DNA from: Myotis daubentonii
Taxonomy: Eukaryota > Chordata > Mammalia > Chiroptera > Vespertilionidae
NCBI RefSeq assembly: GCF_963259705.1
Contig: NC_081844.1
Span: 24,630,294 to 24,694,293, forward strand
DNA length: 64,000 nt
Reading direction: 5' to 3'
The notes under the pieces were generated by a model, which searched no databases, was not told the origin of the DNA, and saw nothing but the letters and a program-made list of their open reading frames with translations. Position numbers and translations under genes: made by a program. Numbering within the stretch: position 1 is the stretch's first letter; the number at the start of each line of letters is the position of its first letter. Below, piece by piece: positions 1 through 10,107 of this stretch.

Positions 1-1289
1 CAGGTGAACAGCCTGTGTGTGTGTGGGGAGGTGGGGTTGGGGTGGGGTGGGGGGTTGGTGTAGTGGAGCTGAAAGGCCAGGGAAGAAGTGACTGAACTGT
101 TTCAAGTAGAAGACAATGGCGCTTGTCCAGGGTAAGGCCATGGAGGAAGTGAAAAGTGAGTGGATTCTGGATGGATTTTGAAAGTAGAATCCTCAGGGTT
201 TGCTGATTCTGGGGTTTTGGGGGGATAGACAGCAACAGAGATAGAGATACAGATGACTCTAGGATTTTGACTTGAGCACCTGGGCCACTAGGAAAAGCAC
301 TGAGGACCACTGAGGCAGAGGGAGGCACCCAGTTCCACATGGGTCCACAGTGGCTTCATCTCCAGCCAAGGCCTGGCCCTGATGTGAGAGCTCTGGTGGT
401 GTGGATATCACAAGAGGGCAGAGCCTGCTCAAAACCAGGCACCTTCTCTCATTGCCTCTCAAGTCCACATTCCAGTGCTCCCCCTCTGGCTCTGTTCTCT
501 TCCTTTTAGTCTTGTTTCCAGAACTACTGCTCCCTGGAGACTCAGACCATTTGCTTCTGATTCCTTTGTCCTGAAAATATATGGCATGAGCACCCATGAA
601 AGCCTTATGTGGAAAAGGCTGGAAGCAGGGGTGGGGAGGAGAACATTCCTCCCTGGGGGGTGGGTAGGGCTGTGTCTAGAAGCCCAGCAGAATCTCCAGG
701 GCATCCAGGAGGGGGGAGGCATCCTCTTAGGCCAGCCCAGCATGGCTGCTTCCCAGGACAGCCTTCCTTTGGGGCCCTCTGGTGCCCACCCCAGCCATGG
801 CTCCAGCTGTTCTGACCCTCCATCTCCCAGTTCTTCCCACATATTTCCTCATGATTGTAGCATTTGGTTTTCCTCACCCCCTCCTTCCTACACAGCTCTG
901 CCACTCCCAGTGGCTCCATGAGCTTGGCTACCTAGGGAGTCTCAAATAGCCCCAGCAAGCCCTGTGTGGGACCAGAGCCCTTTCTGGCACTTTTCCTGTC
1001 CTCCTTCCCACCATCTGGGCATCTCTGGGTCCCTCCTGTCTCTCCATGTCAAAGGCCTCAGAGGGGTTGTCTTAACTCATTTGTCCTTAACTGAGCACTG
1101 ACACCTGCTCTAGTTACTGCTTTTCTAGGTTATGAGTCTAGAAGACAGAGACCAATACTCAGAAGCAAGTGCTTTTAGAGGCCTTTCTGGGCCTTAGTAT
1201 ATTAGCCCACTCATCTCCCGATGGTTGATGAAGGAGGAACTTGTGTTCGTGTTCCTGTTACAAGATAGGGAGCCAGGAGCAAAGAACCC
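1..1289. other. unique flank left of the duplications
   Basis: A (GT)n/G-rich start, then moderately GC-rich sequence with no paralogue elsewhere in the window and no recognised protein or repeat. The open frames here (up to 148 codons at 475-921) overlap on both strands and show no domain, so I do not call a gene. Confidence 0.5.
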
Positions 1290-1404
1290 AGAGCAGCCAT
1301 ACCTCATTCCTGACCCACAAAAACTGTGAGATCATAACTATTTGCTGTTATTTTAGGCCCTTACATTTGGGGCAATTTGTTGCACAGCAATAAATCACTA
1401 ACAC
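1290..1404 (+). repeat. MLT1-type LTR 3' end
   Basis: Ends with GGGGCAATTTGTTGCACAGC followed by AATAAATCACTAACACAAC, the usual end of MaLR LTRs. A copy lies at 20155-20277; the region marks the left limit of detectable similarity between blocks A and B. Confidence 0.6.
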
Positions 1405-2313
1405 AACATTTTTGGCCAGAGATTAAGAGGTGAATCAGGAATTAATAGTGTTTGCCCAGTTTAAATAAAATTGTAATAGATGTGTGCCTTGGCCTGGTTT
1501 CCCTGAATGGCAGAGTCTGAGGTAAGAATTGAGTGTGGGTACATCATTAGCAGTGGATCTTACAAAGCATGAGTAGAGAAGGAGGGACATGAGATAGGGA
1601 GGTATAGGCAGCAAATCATGAGAGTTTGAATGAACAATTTCTGCAGTGTGCACGGGGATCAGTCCTTCCAGGGATCTTTGAGAGAGTATAGGACATACGC
1701 TTGAGGAGTGAGGGAGCTGGGGTATTGATTTACCAAAAGTGGTGGAGGGTCATTCCCAGGGATGCAAACTCCTTATCAAGTCTGATCTGCAGCCACATGG
1801 GCCACAGAAATCCCCACGCAGAGCATCTCCATTGTTCACCAGAGAAGGGACTACAGTGAAACAAATGAGGCACAAAGATTAATTGTCCCTTTGGCCCCTG
1901 TTCTAAAATGTCTCAGCACATTGCTGTGACAGATCCTGTCTTATTTAACATTTTGCTATTTAAATCATCATGAATGTTTTGCATTAATTTTGATTTTTTA
2001 AAACAGTTCATTTAAATAATAGTCATCTTGACTACTTGAATTCCTTGGTGTCCCTTAAATTTTGTTTCACTTCTCACCGTTCTCCCAGTCCTGGGGATCA
2101 TGGATGAGGGGATCAGTACACATGGGAGAGGACTCGGGTGTCAGTTGCCACATCTGAGTCAGGGTGGGCTCAGTTCTGCTCTAGTAACAAACTAACCTCA
2201 AATCTCCATGGTTGAATGCATCAGAGATTTTCCTTCTCACCTGGCTACTGTCTGCACGCAAAGGAAAAGAAAACAGTGTGTGGCCACTCAGGTCTCCTGC
2301 CCTGGATTTTTTT

Positions 2314-2540
2314 CTTTTTTGGGTTTTATAAATACATTTTTATTGATTTCAGAGAGGAAGGGAGAGGGGAGAAAGATAGAAACACCAATGATGAGAGAGA
2401 AGCATTGATATGCTGCGACCTGCATGCCCCCTATTGGGGATGGAATCTGCAACCCGGGCATGTGCCTTTGACTGGAGTCAAACCCAGAACTCTTCAATCT
2501 ACAGGCTGATGCTCTATCCACTGAGCCAAACCAGCTAGAG
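2314..2540 (-). repeat. Ves SINE (tRNA-derived), minus strand
   Basis: The plus strand runs from a T-rich tail through TATCCACTGAGCCAAACCAG, the reverse of the tRNA-like A-box head. Perfect 12-bp target duplications CTGGATTTTTTT lie at 2302-2313 and 2541-2552. Block B has the empty site near 21018. Confidence 0.9.
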
Positions 2541-2552
2541 CTGGATTTTTTT

Positions 2553-3326
2553 CCTATTGTGGCGAAATACAGGTAACATAAAAGTTACCATCTAATCATT
2601 ATTTAAGTTGACAGTTCAGTCCATTAAGTACATTCACATGCAACCATCACCACCATTCATCTCCAGACTTTCTTATCTTCACAAATTGGCACTTGGTCCC
2701 CATTAAACATTCATTCCTCCACCTCCTCCCCCAGCCCAAGGCACCCACCATTCTACTTCCTGTCTCTATGAGTTTGACACCTCTAGGGACCTCATAAAAG
2801 TGGAGTCACACAGTATTTGCCCTTCTATGACTGGCTTCTTTCACCAGCATGATGTTCTTAAGGGACATCCATGTGGTAGCATGTGTCAGAATATGGTTCC
2901 CTTTACTAAAAATTTAAAGTGGTAAAAAACACATAACAAAATTTATCATTGTAACCATTTTTAAGTGTGCAGTTCAGTAGGGTTAAGTACCTTCACATTG
3001 TTGTGCAACTAACCTCTAGAATTTTTTAAAATATATTTTATTGATTTTTTACAGAGAGGAAGGGAGAGGGGTAGAGAGTTAGAAACATCGATGAGAGAGA
3101 AGCATAGATCAGCTGCCTCCTGCACACCCGCTACTGGGGATGTGCCCGCAATACAGGTATGCCCTTGATAGGAATCGAATTTGGGACCCTTCAGTCTCCA
3201 GACTGACGTTCTATCCAGTGAGCCAAACCAGCTAGTGGTAGAATTTTTATCTTGAAAAACTGAAACTCTACACTCACTAAACACTAACTCCCCATTCCTC
3301 CTCTGCCCAAGCCTGGCGACAACCAT
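2553..3326 (-). repeat. old LINE-1 3' region, fragmented
   Basis: Two related pieces (about 2553-2900 and 2915-3326) carry antisense LINE-1 sequence such as CATTCACATGCAACCATCACC and GTTCAGTAGGGTTAAGTACC. A third part follows HAL1 at 5502-5610. Block B has the same fragments at 21030-21390 and 22033-22340. A Ves SINE splits the second piece. Confidence 0.7.
3027..3238 (-). repeat. Ves SINE, minus strand
   Basis: T-rich start, TACAGAGAGGAAGGGAGAGG, and TATCCAGTGAGCCAAACCAG head. Target duplication TAGAATTTTT at 3017-3026 and 3239-3248. Absent from block B. Confidence 0.88.
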
Positions 3327-3333
3327 TTAATTT

Positions 3334-5487
3334 ATTTTTATTTTATTTTTTTTTAAAATATTTTTTATTGATTAAGATATTACATATGTGTACCCTCTAC
3401 CCCCCCCCCCCCGCCCCCCCCGCTCATCCCCTCACTCTCCCGTTGTCCATGTCCATTGGTTAGGCCTATATGCTTGCATATAAGTCCTTTGGTTGATCTT
3501 TCCCCCTTGCCCCCACCCTCCCCTACCTTCCCTCCAAGGCCCGACAGTCCAATCAATGCCTCTCCGTCTCTGGATCAGTCCTTGTTCATCAGTTTATGTT
3601 GTTCATTATATTCCACAAATGAGTGAGATCCTGTGGTATTTATCCGCTCTCCAGTTCCATCCATGCTGTGGCAAATGGTAGGAGTTCCTTTTTCTTCTTC
3701 CTCTTCTTAAAGAATATCTTTCAGCATTTCATATAATGCTGGTTTGTTGGTGATGAACTCCTTTAGCTTTTTCTTATCCGTGAAGCTCTTTATCTGACCT
3801 TCTATTCTGAATGATAGCTTTGCTGGGTAAAGTAATCTTGGTTGTAGGTTCTTGCTGTTCATCACTTTGAATATTTCTTGCCACTCTCTTCTGGCCTGCA
3901 TGGTTTCTGTTGAGAAATCAGCTGACAGTCGAATGGGTACTCCCTTGTAGGTAACTGACTGTCTTTCTCTTGCTGCTTTTAAGATTCTCTCTTTATCTTT
4001 TGCTCTTGGCATTTTAATTATGATGTGTCTTGGTGTGGTCCTCTTTGGATTCCTTTTGTTTGGGGTTCTCTGCGCTTCCTGGACTTGTAAGTCCATTTCT
4101 TTCACCAGGTAGGGGAAGTTTTCTGTCATTATTTCTTCAAAAAGGTTTTCAATATCTTGCCCTCTCTCTTCTTCTGGCACCCCTATAATTCTGATGTTGG
4201 TACGCTTGAAGTTGTCCCAGAGGTTCCTTACACTATCTTCATATTTTTTGAATCTCTTTTCTTTTTTCTTTTTCGGTTGGGTATTTTTTGTTTCTTTGTA
4301 TTTCAAATCTTTGACTTGATTCTTGGGATCCTCTTGTCTGCTGTTGGATCTCTGTAAATTATTCTTTATTTCAGTCAGTGTATGCTTAATTTCTAGTTGG
4401 TCCTTTTTCATGTCCTCCATGGTCTCACTATACTCCTTGAGGGATTCATTAAATTTATCGGCGGTTTCCATAAAATTCTTGAAAAACCTTATAAACGTGG
4501 CCTTGAACTCTATATCCAGTCGTTTGCTTTCCTCCATTTCTGCCATTTGTGACCTTTTTCTTTGTCTCCGCATTTTGGCTGCTTCCCTGTGTTGATAGAG
4601 TGGCCCTGCGTGCCAGGTGTCCTGTAGGGCCCAGTGGCTCAGCCTCCCCAGTTACCTGGGGTAGACACTCTTGGTGCACTCTTGGTGCCTTGGTTGTTGT
4701 AGGATCACTGGGAGGAATTGACCTCCAGGCCAATTGGCTGTGGGAATCAGCTGTGTCTGAAGTGGGAGAATGGTCCCCCTCTGACCACTGGGTAGAGTGG
4801 TTCCTGGATCTAAGGAGGTGCTAATTCAGCCTCTGCCTGAGGCCACACAGCAGGAGCCACGAAGAGGCTCAGCTGTGAAGCAATGCAAGCCGCTGCGGGG
4901 CCTTGGGCCTTCTCTTGGAAGTTCCGGGTCTGCCTGGCTGGGCTGTAGTTAGGTACATTCACATGCAAAAGCCTCTGCTGCAGCCTGGGTGGGGCGGGGT
5001 CTCAGGGAATCAAAGGGCGGTGAAAGCAGCTATGGTGATTCTCCGCGCCCGGAGCCGCGCGTCTCAGTGTCCCGGTAACGGCTGCAAGCACCTCTGAGGG
5101 AAAGCCGCCCTCAAGTTCGCCCGCTGGCGCCTGACAGACCAGCCTCTCCCCGTATGAGCCCTGGGTCCCCAGAGACCCGCTGGAACCGGAGTCCAGAGCA
5201 GTCGGGAGCTTGTGATTCAAAAAGACAGCCGCGTCCTCAGGTGCCACCCCCTTTCCGTGTGCGCGAGCCGCCGCCGTACCTCTGCACTTCAAGTCTGCAG
5301 CTCCTCTGGCTCTCAGCGTGCCCCTGTTTTCTTCTAGTTGTAGAAATTACACTCAGCCAGCCTTCCTGTTGTTCTGGACGATGTTTGCTCTGACCCTTGC
5401 GGCATTCTTCAATTGTTGTGTGAGGCGACAATTTCCCGGTGTTTATCTATGCCGCCATCTTAGTTTCTCCCCATTCATCCATTTTTT
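3334..5487 (-). mobile_element. full-length HAL1 (half-LINE) retrotransposon
   Basis: The minus strand shows, in order, a GC-rich 5' UTR of about 0.9 kb starting with the YY1-like AAGATGGCGGC (5451-5461), an intact ORF1, and a 3' tail of about 370 bp matching bat LINE-1 3' ends, then an A-rich tail. No ORF2 lies between. Candidate target duplications are CAACCATTTAATTT (3320-3333) and CAACCATTTTATTT (5488-5501), one mismatch. Block B has an uninterrupted site at about 22228. This layout is that of HAL1 elements, described in several mammals including Myotis, not of a randomly deleted LINE-1. Confidence 0.82.
3707..4573 (-). CDS. LINE-1-type ORF1 protein of HAL1, intact
   Basis: 288 aa, complete frame. 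The N-terminal part (about 20-110) is charged and heptad-like, fitting the trimerising coiled coil. The RRM-like domain starts near TNIRIIGVPEEE (125-136). The C-terminal domain includes PRHIIIKMPRAKDKERILKA (171-190), RLSADFSTETMQARREW (205-221) and RLLYPAKLSF (246-255). ORF1p is a nucleic-acid chaperone that binds its own RNA as a trimer and forms the retrotransposition particle in the cytoplasm. It is shorter than the human protein (338 aa) at the N-terminus. Intact coding suggests recent insertion; mobility would need reverse transcriptase supplied by a LINE-1. Confidence 0.88.
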   Translation of the reverse strand: MRRQRKRSQMAEMEESKRLDIEFKATFIRFFKNFMETADKFNESLKEYSETMEDMKKDQLEIKHTLTEIKNNLQRSNSRQEDPKNQVKDLKYKETKNTQPKKKKEKRFKKYEDSVRNLWDNFKRTNIRIIGVPEEERGQDIENLFEEIMTENFPYLVKEMDLQVQEAQRTPNKRNPKRTTPRHIIIKMPRAKDKERILKAARERQSVTYKGVPIRLSADFSTETMQARREWQEIFKVMNSKNLQPRLLYPAKLSFRIEGQIKSFTDKKKLKEFITNKPALYEMLKDIL

Positions 5488-6084
5488 CAACCATTTTATT
5501 TTTAGTTTCTATGGATTTAACTCCTTAAGATATGTCATATGAGTGAAATCATGCAGTATTTGTATTTTTGTGACTGGCTTCTCTCACTGAGCATAATGAT
5601 AGCAACTCTCCTTCCTCTTTCAAAACCCTATTTCTCTGTTGTATGTGCATTTCAAATGTCACCTCCTTCCATCAGGAACTCCACCCCCAAGCAATACAAG
5701 TATTGGATTGGATTATGAATATGTTAAGAGCAGATCAATAAAACGAAAAGGGCTGTCTACATGAGGATGCCCAAAAAAGATGGTTATCAATAAAGTAACA
5801 GCTTTCTATTTCTGTTAATCAATGAGTTAAGTCCTTAGAGTGAAGACATCTGGAAGGAAAAAGTTTTACTTTTTAAACCTAGAAATGACAAGCTGGAGAC
5901 AAGCGGCAGAGGGTGATGTTTATATTTGGAGGGGCCTGACCCTCTAGAGTAGAATTTCCACATCTGCTCATTAAACATATTTTTACTCTCATTCTCTTCT
6001 CTAAGATCATTCAGCCACTGAGGGTCAATATAGAAATAAAACTTCACTGAGTTAAAATTTACACAATTGGTAGCCTGTGTGCAG

Positions 6085-6610
6085 AGATGTCCCCCATTCT
6101 TTGTCTGTTTCCATGTCTTCGGCAATGTGACTGTGAGCTCCTCCCACCCAGAGTTGAAGTCTTCTTCTCCACCTTTGAATCTGGGCTGGACTTAGAATTT
6201 TCTTTCTTTAGTCGTTATGGTCAAATTAACGGTGGAAGTGATAGTGCGTTTTACCAGGCCTTGGTGCATTTCCACAGCTCTCACTCGGAACCCTGGCTGA
6301 GCCATGTGAACAAATCCAGGGGCCTTCCAGAGAAGAAGAGGACATGGGGACAGAGCTCATTTATTCCAGCCAAGTCCTCCCTAGATCAGTCACCATAGCT
6401 GAGTCCCTAATACATTAGAAAGCCCAGCCAAGGTCAGCAGAGACACCCCCGCTGACCCATAGCTGACCCATAGATGACTGCAGCCTCATGAGGAGACCAG
6501 CAGGGATCAGAACACCTCCTCACTACACAAACCCATTGGAAAATAAAGGAATTGTATTAAACCATTTGCTTTTAAGATGGCTTACTATACAGCAATAGTG
6601 AATTGATATT
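6085..6610 (+). repeat. MLT1-type LTR (ERVL-MaLR)
   Basis: Shows the family order: GGGCTGGACTTAG, GGAAGTGATAGTG, a CCATGTGAACAAATCCAGG motif, GCTGACCCATAG, an AATAAAGG signal, and the end TTTTAAGATGGCTTACTATA. Same-orientation paralogue in block B at 22815-23622. Only a solo LTR; no viral genes. Exact subfamily not resolved. Confidence 0.75.
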
Positions 6611-7142
6611 ATAATCAAAGCAAACAGAACTGAGGGAAATGATAGTAATCTGCTACTTCTTACTTTTGGCATTTGTACTGATATTTGAGGACAGCATTCA
6701 CTATCATTCTGTTATTCAAATGCATTTCAGATAACTGTATAGAAGTGCCTCCACTGAGTTCCCTTCCAGGTAGTCAGGGCAGGGTAGAAGGACATGCATG
6801 TTTGTGCAGGAAAATTTGTGATTCTTGTTCACATGACTTGGCAGAATTTTAACTCCTGTGTGATTTATCCTTTGATCATAAAGATAGTATATATTCTTGA
6901 GTATAAAGTAGATATATGTATTGTATGATATTGAGATTGTTCACTCACTGTCCTTTCAGTGGGTTTGAAAAAAAGTTTAGAAAAAGGTAGATATTTCATT
7001 TAAAACACTAGAAGGAGGCACATTTGTAGGGATCACAAATTGAAAATTTTCAAACAGAAACAGGAAAATAACTCTGAAAAAAAAACCATAAAACAATTCA
7101 CACTATGGATCCTTACACATGAACCTCATATTTTATACTCTA

Positions 7143-7358
7143 TTTTTTAATTGATGTTTTAAAGAGAAAGGAACGAAGAAAAAGAGAGAATGGGAAAGAG
7201 AAAGAGAGAGAGAAAAAAACACATCAATGTGAAAGAAAAACATTGATTGATTGCCTCCAGTATGCACCATGCCTGGGGATGTAAACTGCCACCTAGATAT
7301 ATGCCCTTCAGCATTTTTGGTGCACCGTTAGACGCCCCAACCAAGGAAGCCACTGGGT
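7143..7358 (-). repeat. Ves-like SINE, diverged, minus strand
   Basis: TTTAATTGATG tail, GA-rich stretch, CATTGATTGATTGCCTCC and GCCCCAACCAAGG give the Ves order in reverse. It is absent from block B. Confidence 0.65.
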
Positions 7359-8268
7359 AAAGACCTTATTGCACAGTTTGGAATTGATGTCTAGAATTTT
7401 TATATAGTAATAAATTATATGCCTATTTTTGTTACCTTATATTTAAGGTCATCTCTAACTCTAACCATATAAGATCAGTCTATTTATTAAAATATATATT
7501 TCCTTGTAGATTCTTCTTGGACACATGTATTCAATAGTCGGTTTTTTACAGTGGATATGGTAGGCATGTGGTCACACAGCTGAACAAAAGAATGAAGAAT
7601 ATAAAACCAGGAGACCAGCTGTAAAACATACTAGCATGTTGAAGTCTACACCATCAAGAAGAGCAGTAAAGGTGGTGCTACGGAAACTAATGATGAGCAT
7701 GTAAGTGAAAACTGTGGTCTCAGATTTTCCTCTACAATAAAATTATGCAAATGACCTAAGTAGCCAAGAGTAGTTTTTTCCATAGGGGTAATATAATTCA
7801 TGACCATATTTTCAGGGAAACAATAGAAAAATTGCTATGAATCCTATATAACAAGAGAGGAATATGCTAATTAGCTGGGACGCCCTCACAGGTAACCTCA
7901 GGCAGGAGCGAGTGGGCTTGGCTGACAGCCCCGGGGGGCTGGGCATGTGAGGCTTTCGTCAAATAAAATAAAAGGCATTCACATGTCTTAAGACGACTGT
8001 GTTCAAGGAGGAAGGGCTCCAGTTTTGTTTTCTCACACCCAGTTAGGAGGACTACCTGGGCGGTTCTCCCCTCCGAGCCCTGAGAGGATGGGCACTCTGC
8101 TCTGCCCGAGAGCCTGGAAGGGAGATGGAGTGAAGTACTTTCCTTCTGGGACCCCGCTCTCCCTGGGAGCCCTGCGCGGAGGGCCCTCTCCCTGGGAACC
8201 CGGAAATCCACCTCCCGGGGTGACTGTGCAGCAGCCAGGCCTGGCGAGCCACAGACAGGGCAACCTAC

Positions 8269-8344
8269 CCAGAGGACACATGGCTGCCGTAGTTGAAGTC
8301 ATCTTCGATGGAGGAGAGGGGGTAGTGGGTATTGGGGTGGCCAT
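8269..8344 (-). pseudogene. TMBIM4: captured first exon of TMBIM4 inside a Helitron
   Basis: Read on the minus strand, an ATG at 8344 is followed, after a 1-nt frameshift, by codons for YPLSSIEDDFNYGSHVSSG. The core SSIEDDFNYGS is the N-terminal signature I know from TMBIM4 (Lifeguard 4/GAAP, a Golgi and ER anti-apoptotic channel-like protein). The segment between ATG and the Tyr codon is 20 nt where 21 are expected, so the frame is broken at once. The match ends at a donor-like GTAGGT (8263-8268), so this looks like genomic exon 1 plus intron, not a retrocopy. An ETS-like GGAAGTGACC lies 60-75 bp upstream, consistent with captured promoter. The segment lies in antisense orientation within the Helitron composite at 7842-9936. 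It is not expected to encode protein. Confidence 0.8.
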
Positions 8345-8449
8345 GTCAGCAATGGAAACCCAGCTCCCCACCAAATGACTAGAGCTCACGGACCTCAATG
8401 GTCCTTGGTCACTTCCTGAGCAGCAGTCAGCCCCCACCGGGGATCAAAC

Positions 8450-9490
8450 CCAAAACCTAAGAAGGTGCCCTGACAGAATGGAACCCAAACCTTTGCTGTG
8501 GCAGAGGAGCTCCAACCCACAGCAGGGGCCAGGGCACACCAGAGGGGTTTTGTTGAGGGACCCTGACAGGCAACGTGCAGTACAGTGGGTTAGAACCTCC
8601 TCCTGATTCAGCAAGGTTGCGGGTTGGATCCCTGGTAAGGAAACAGACAAGAAGCAACCAAAGAGAGCATAATATGTTTCTCTCGCTCCCTTCCTCTCTC
8701 TAAAGTAATCAATCAATAAAAATTAAAATACAAAATAAACACTCTGACCCTAACCAGTTTGGCTCAGTGGGTAGAGCGTTGGCCTGTGGACTGAGGGGTT
8801 CTGGATTAGATTTGGGTAAAGGGCATGTACCTTGGTTGCATTCAACAAATACTTCATATGCTCCTTCAATAATCACACTGGGGATGGGTGTTTGTTTGTT
8901 TTGGTTAATCCTCACCTGAGGACATTTTTGCATTGATTTTTTTTTTTTTTTTTTTTTTTTACAGAGAGTAGAAGGGAGGGAGAAAGACAGAAACTAATGT
9001 GAGAGATATCAATTGGTTGCCTCCTGCTGAATCCCCAACCAGGGCCCTGGATTAAGCCCAGGTACTTGCCCTTGATCAGAATCCAACCCGGTACCCTTCA
9101 GAGAAAGGAAGGGAGAGGGAAAGAGAAAGAGAAACATTGATCAGTTGCCCAAGCAATCCAACAGGAATGGAACCCATAACATGTATTTGTGCCCTTACCT
9201 GGAATCAAACCCATGACCCTTTGGTGCATGGGAGGACACTCTAACTACTGATCCACACCAACCAGGGCCTGGAGGTACATTAAAAAAATTTTTTTCAGAT
9301 CTGCCCTGGCCAGGTGGCTCAATTGGTTAGAGCCACAACCTGTATACCAAAGGATTTCCTGTTGGATTCTAAGTTAGGGCACATACTTAGGTTTAGGTTA
9401 AATCCCACGGGGTCAGCAGGTGCAGAGGCAGCCTACTGGTATTTCTCTGTCAACATGGATGTTTCTCTCTCTAAAAATCAATTTTAAAAA
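8450..9490. repeat. cluster of diverged Ves-like SINEs inside the Helitron composite
   Basis: At least five pieces: 8558-8730 (+, TTGCGGGTTGGATCC B-box-like and CTCTCTAAAG tail), 8745-8842 (+, CTAACCAGTTTGGCTCAGTG head), 8935-9098 (-, after a 20-plus T run), 9100-9273 (-) and 9302-9490 (+, CCCTGGCCAGGTGGCTCAAT). Their boundaries are approximate. Confidence 0.65.
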
Positions 9491-9607
9491 CATTCTCAGG
9501 TGAGAATTAAAAAAAATATATATATATATAAAATTTTCAGATCTAAAATTTTATTTGGTTATTTTTTAAATTTTATTTTTCATTTATAGTTCACATTCAA
9601 TATCCTA

Positions 9608-9936
9608 TCCTATATAATAAAACCCTAATATGCAAATAGATGGAACAGTGGAATGACTGGTCGCTATGGACTGACCACCAGGGGGCAGATGCTCAATGTA
9701 GGAGCTGCCCACTGGTGGTCAGTGTACTCTCACAGGGGGAGCGCTGCTCAGCCAGAAGCGGGGCTCACGGCTGGGAAATGCAGTGGAGGTGGCGGGAACC
9801 TCTGTGGCAGCACTAAGGAGCAGTGAACTGAGTGGTAAGGAGCAAGGGGTTCCGGACTGTGAGAGGGCATAGGCCGGGTTGAGGAACCCCTCCCCCCCCA
9901 CACCCTGGGCATGAATTTCGTGCACCGGGTCTCTAG
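9608..9936 (+). mobile_element. nonautonomous Helitron (HeliBat type) with CTCF-like motif pair
   Basis: Ends are TCCTATATAATAAAA and TCGTGCACCGGGTCTCTAG, with a short GTGCACGAAATTCATGC-type palindrome near the 3' end, the usual Helitron terminator hairpin. ATGCAAAT lies about 25 bp from the 5' end. There is no Rep/helicase frame, so it is a nonautonomous element. It forms the 3' part of the 7842-9936 composite. Confidence 0.85.
9673..9724. promoter_or_regulatory. inverted pair of CTCF-like core motifs in Helitron
   Basis: GACCACCAGGGGGCAGATG on the plus strand is followed 13 bp later by an inverted copy (GCTGCCCACTGGTGGTCAG). The forward arm is close to the CTCF consensus CCACCAGGGGGCGC. 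The reverse arm has one weakening change (CCCACTGG for CCCCCTGG). Binding is inferred, not shown. Confidence 0.5.
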
Positions 9937-10107
9937 TGTGTCATAAGAGAATAAATTATGCTAAAGTAATTCATGTTAACTCATGAGATAAATGAGAATT
10001 TCCAATTAAAAGATTGGATTAATTTTTTTCAGACTTCAGACTCTGAGGCTTTGAACCCTGCATTCCTGGGCAATTCTTCAGTTCAGTACAGTTGGCCCTT
10101 GAAAAGC

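Larger units (their letters stand above)
7842..9936 (+). mobile_element. composite Helitron insertion with captured host DNA and SINEs
   Basis: It begins with a HeliBat 5' end (TCCTATATAACAAGAGAGG) after an A and ends in CTCTAG before a T. Block B has an uninterrupted site at about 25119 (AATATG followed by TCATAAGAG), so the whole 2.1 kb was gained in block A. Inside, in order: GC-rich captured host sequence with TMBIM4 exon 1 (about 7880-8450), a cluster of degraded Ves SINEs (8450-9490), a short LINE-1 tail (about 9545-9607) and a second Helitron with its own 5' end (9608-9936). Whether one event or several built this cannot be told by eye. Confidence 0.75.

Noticed and set aside
475..921. 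148-codon frame and overlapping minus-strand frames
   Set aside because: Frames on both strands are open because the DNA is GC-rich and stop-poor; no family motif, no paralogue.
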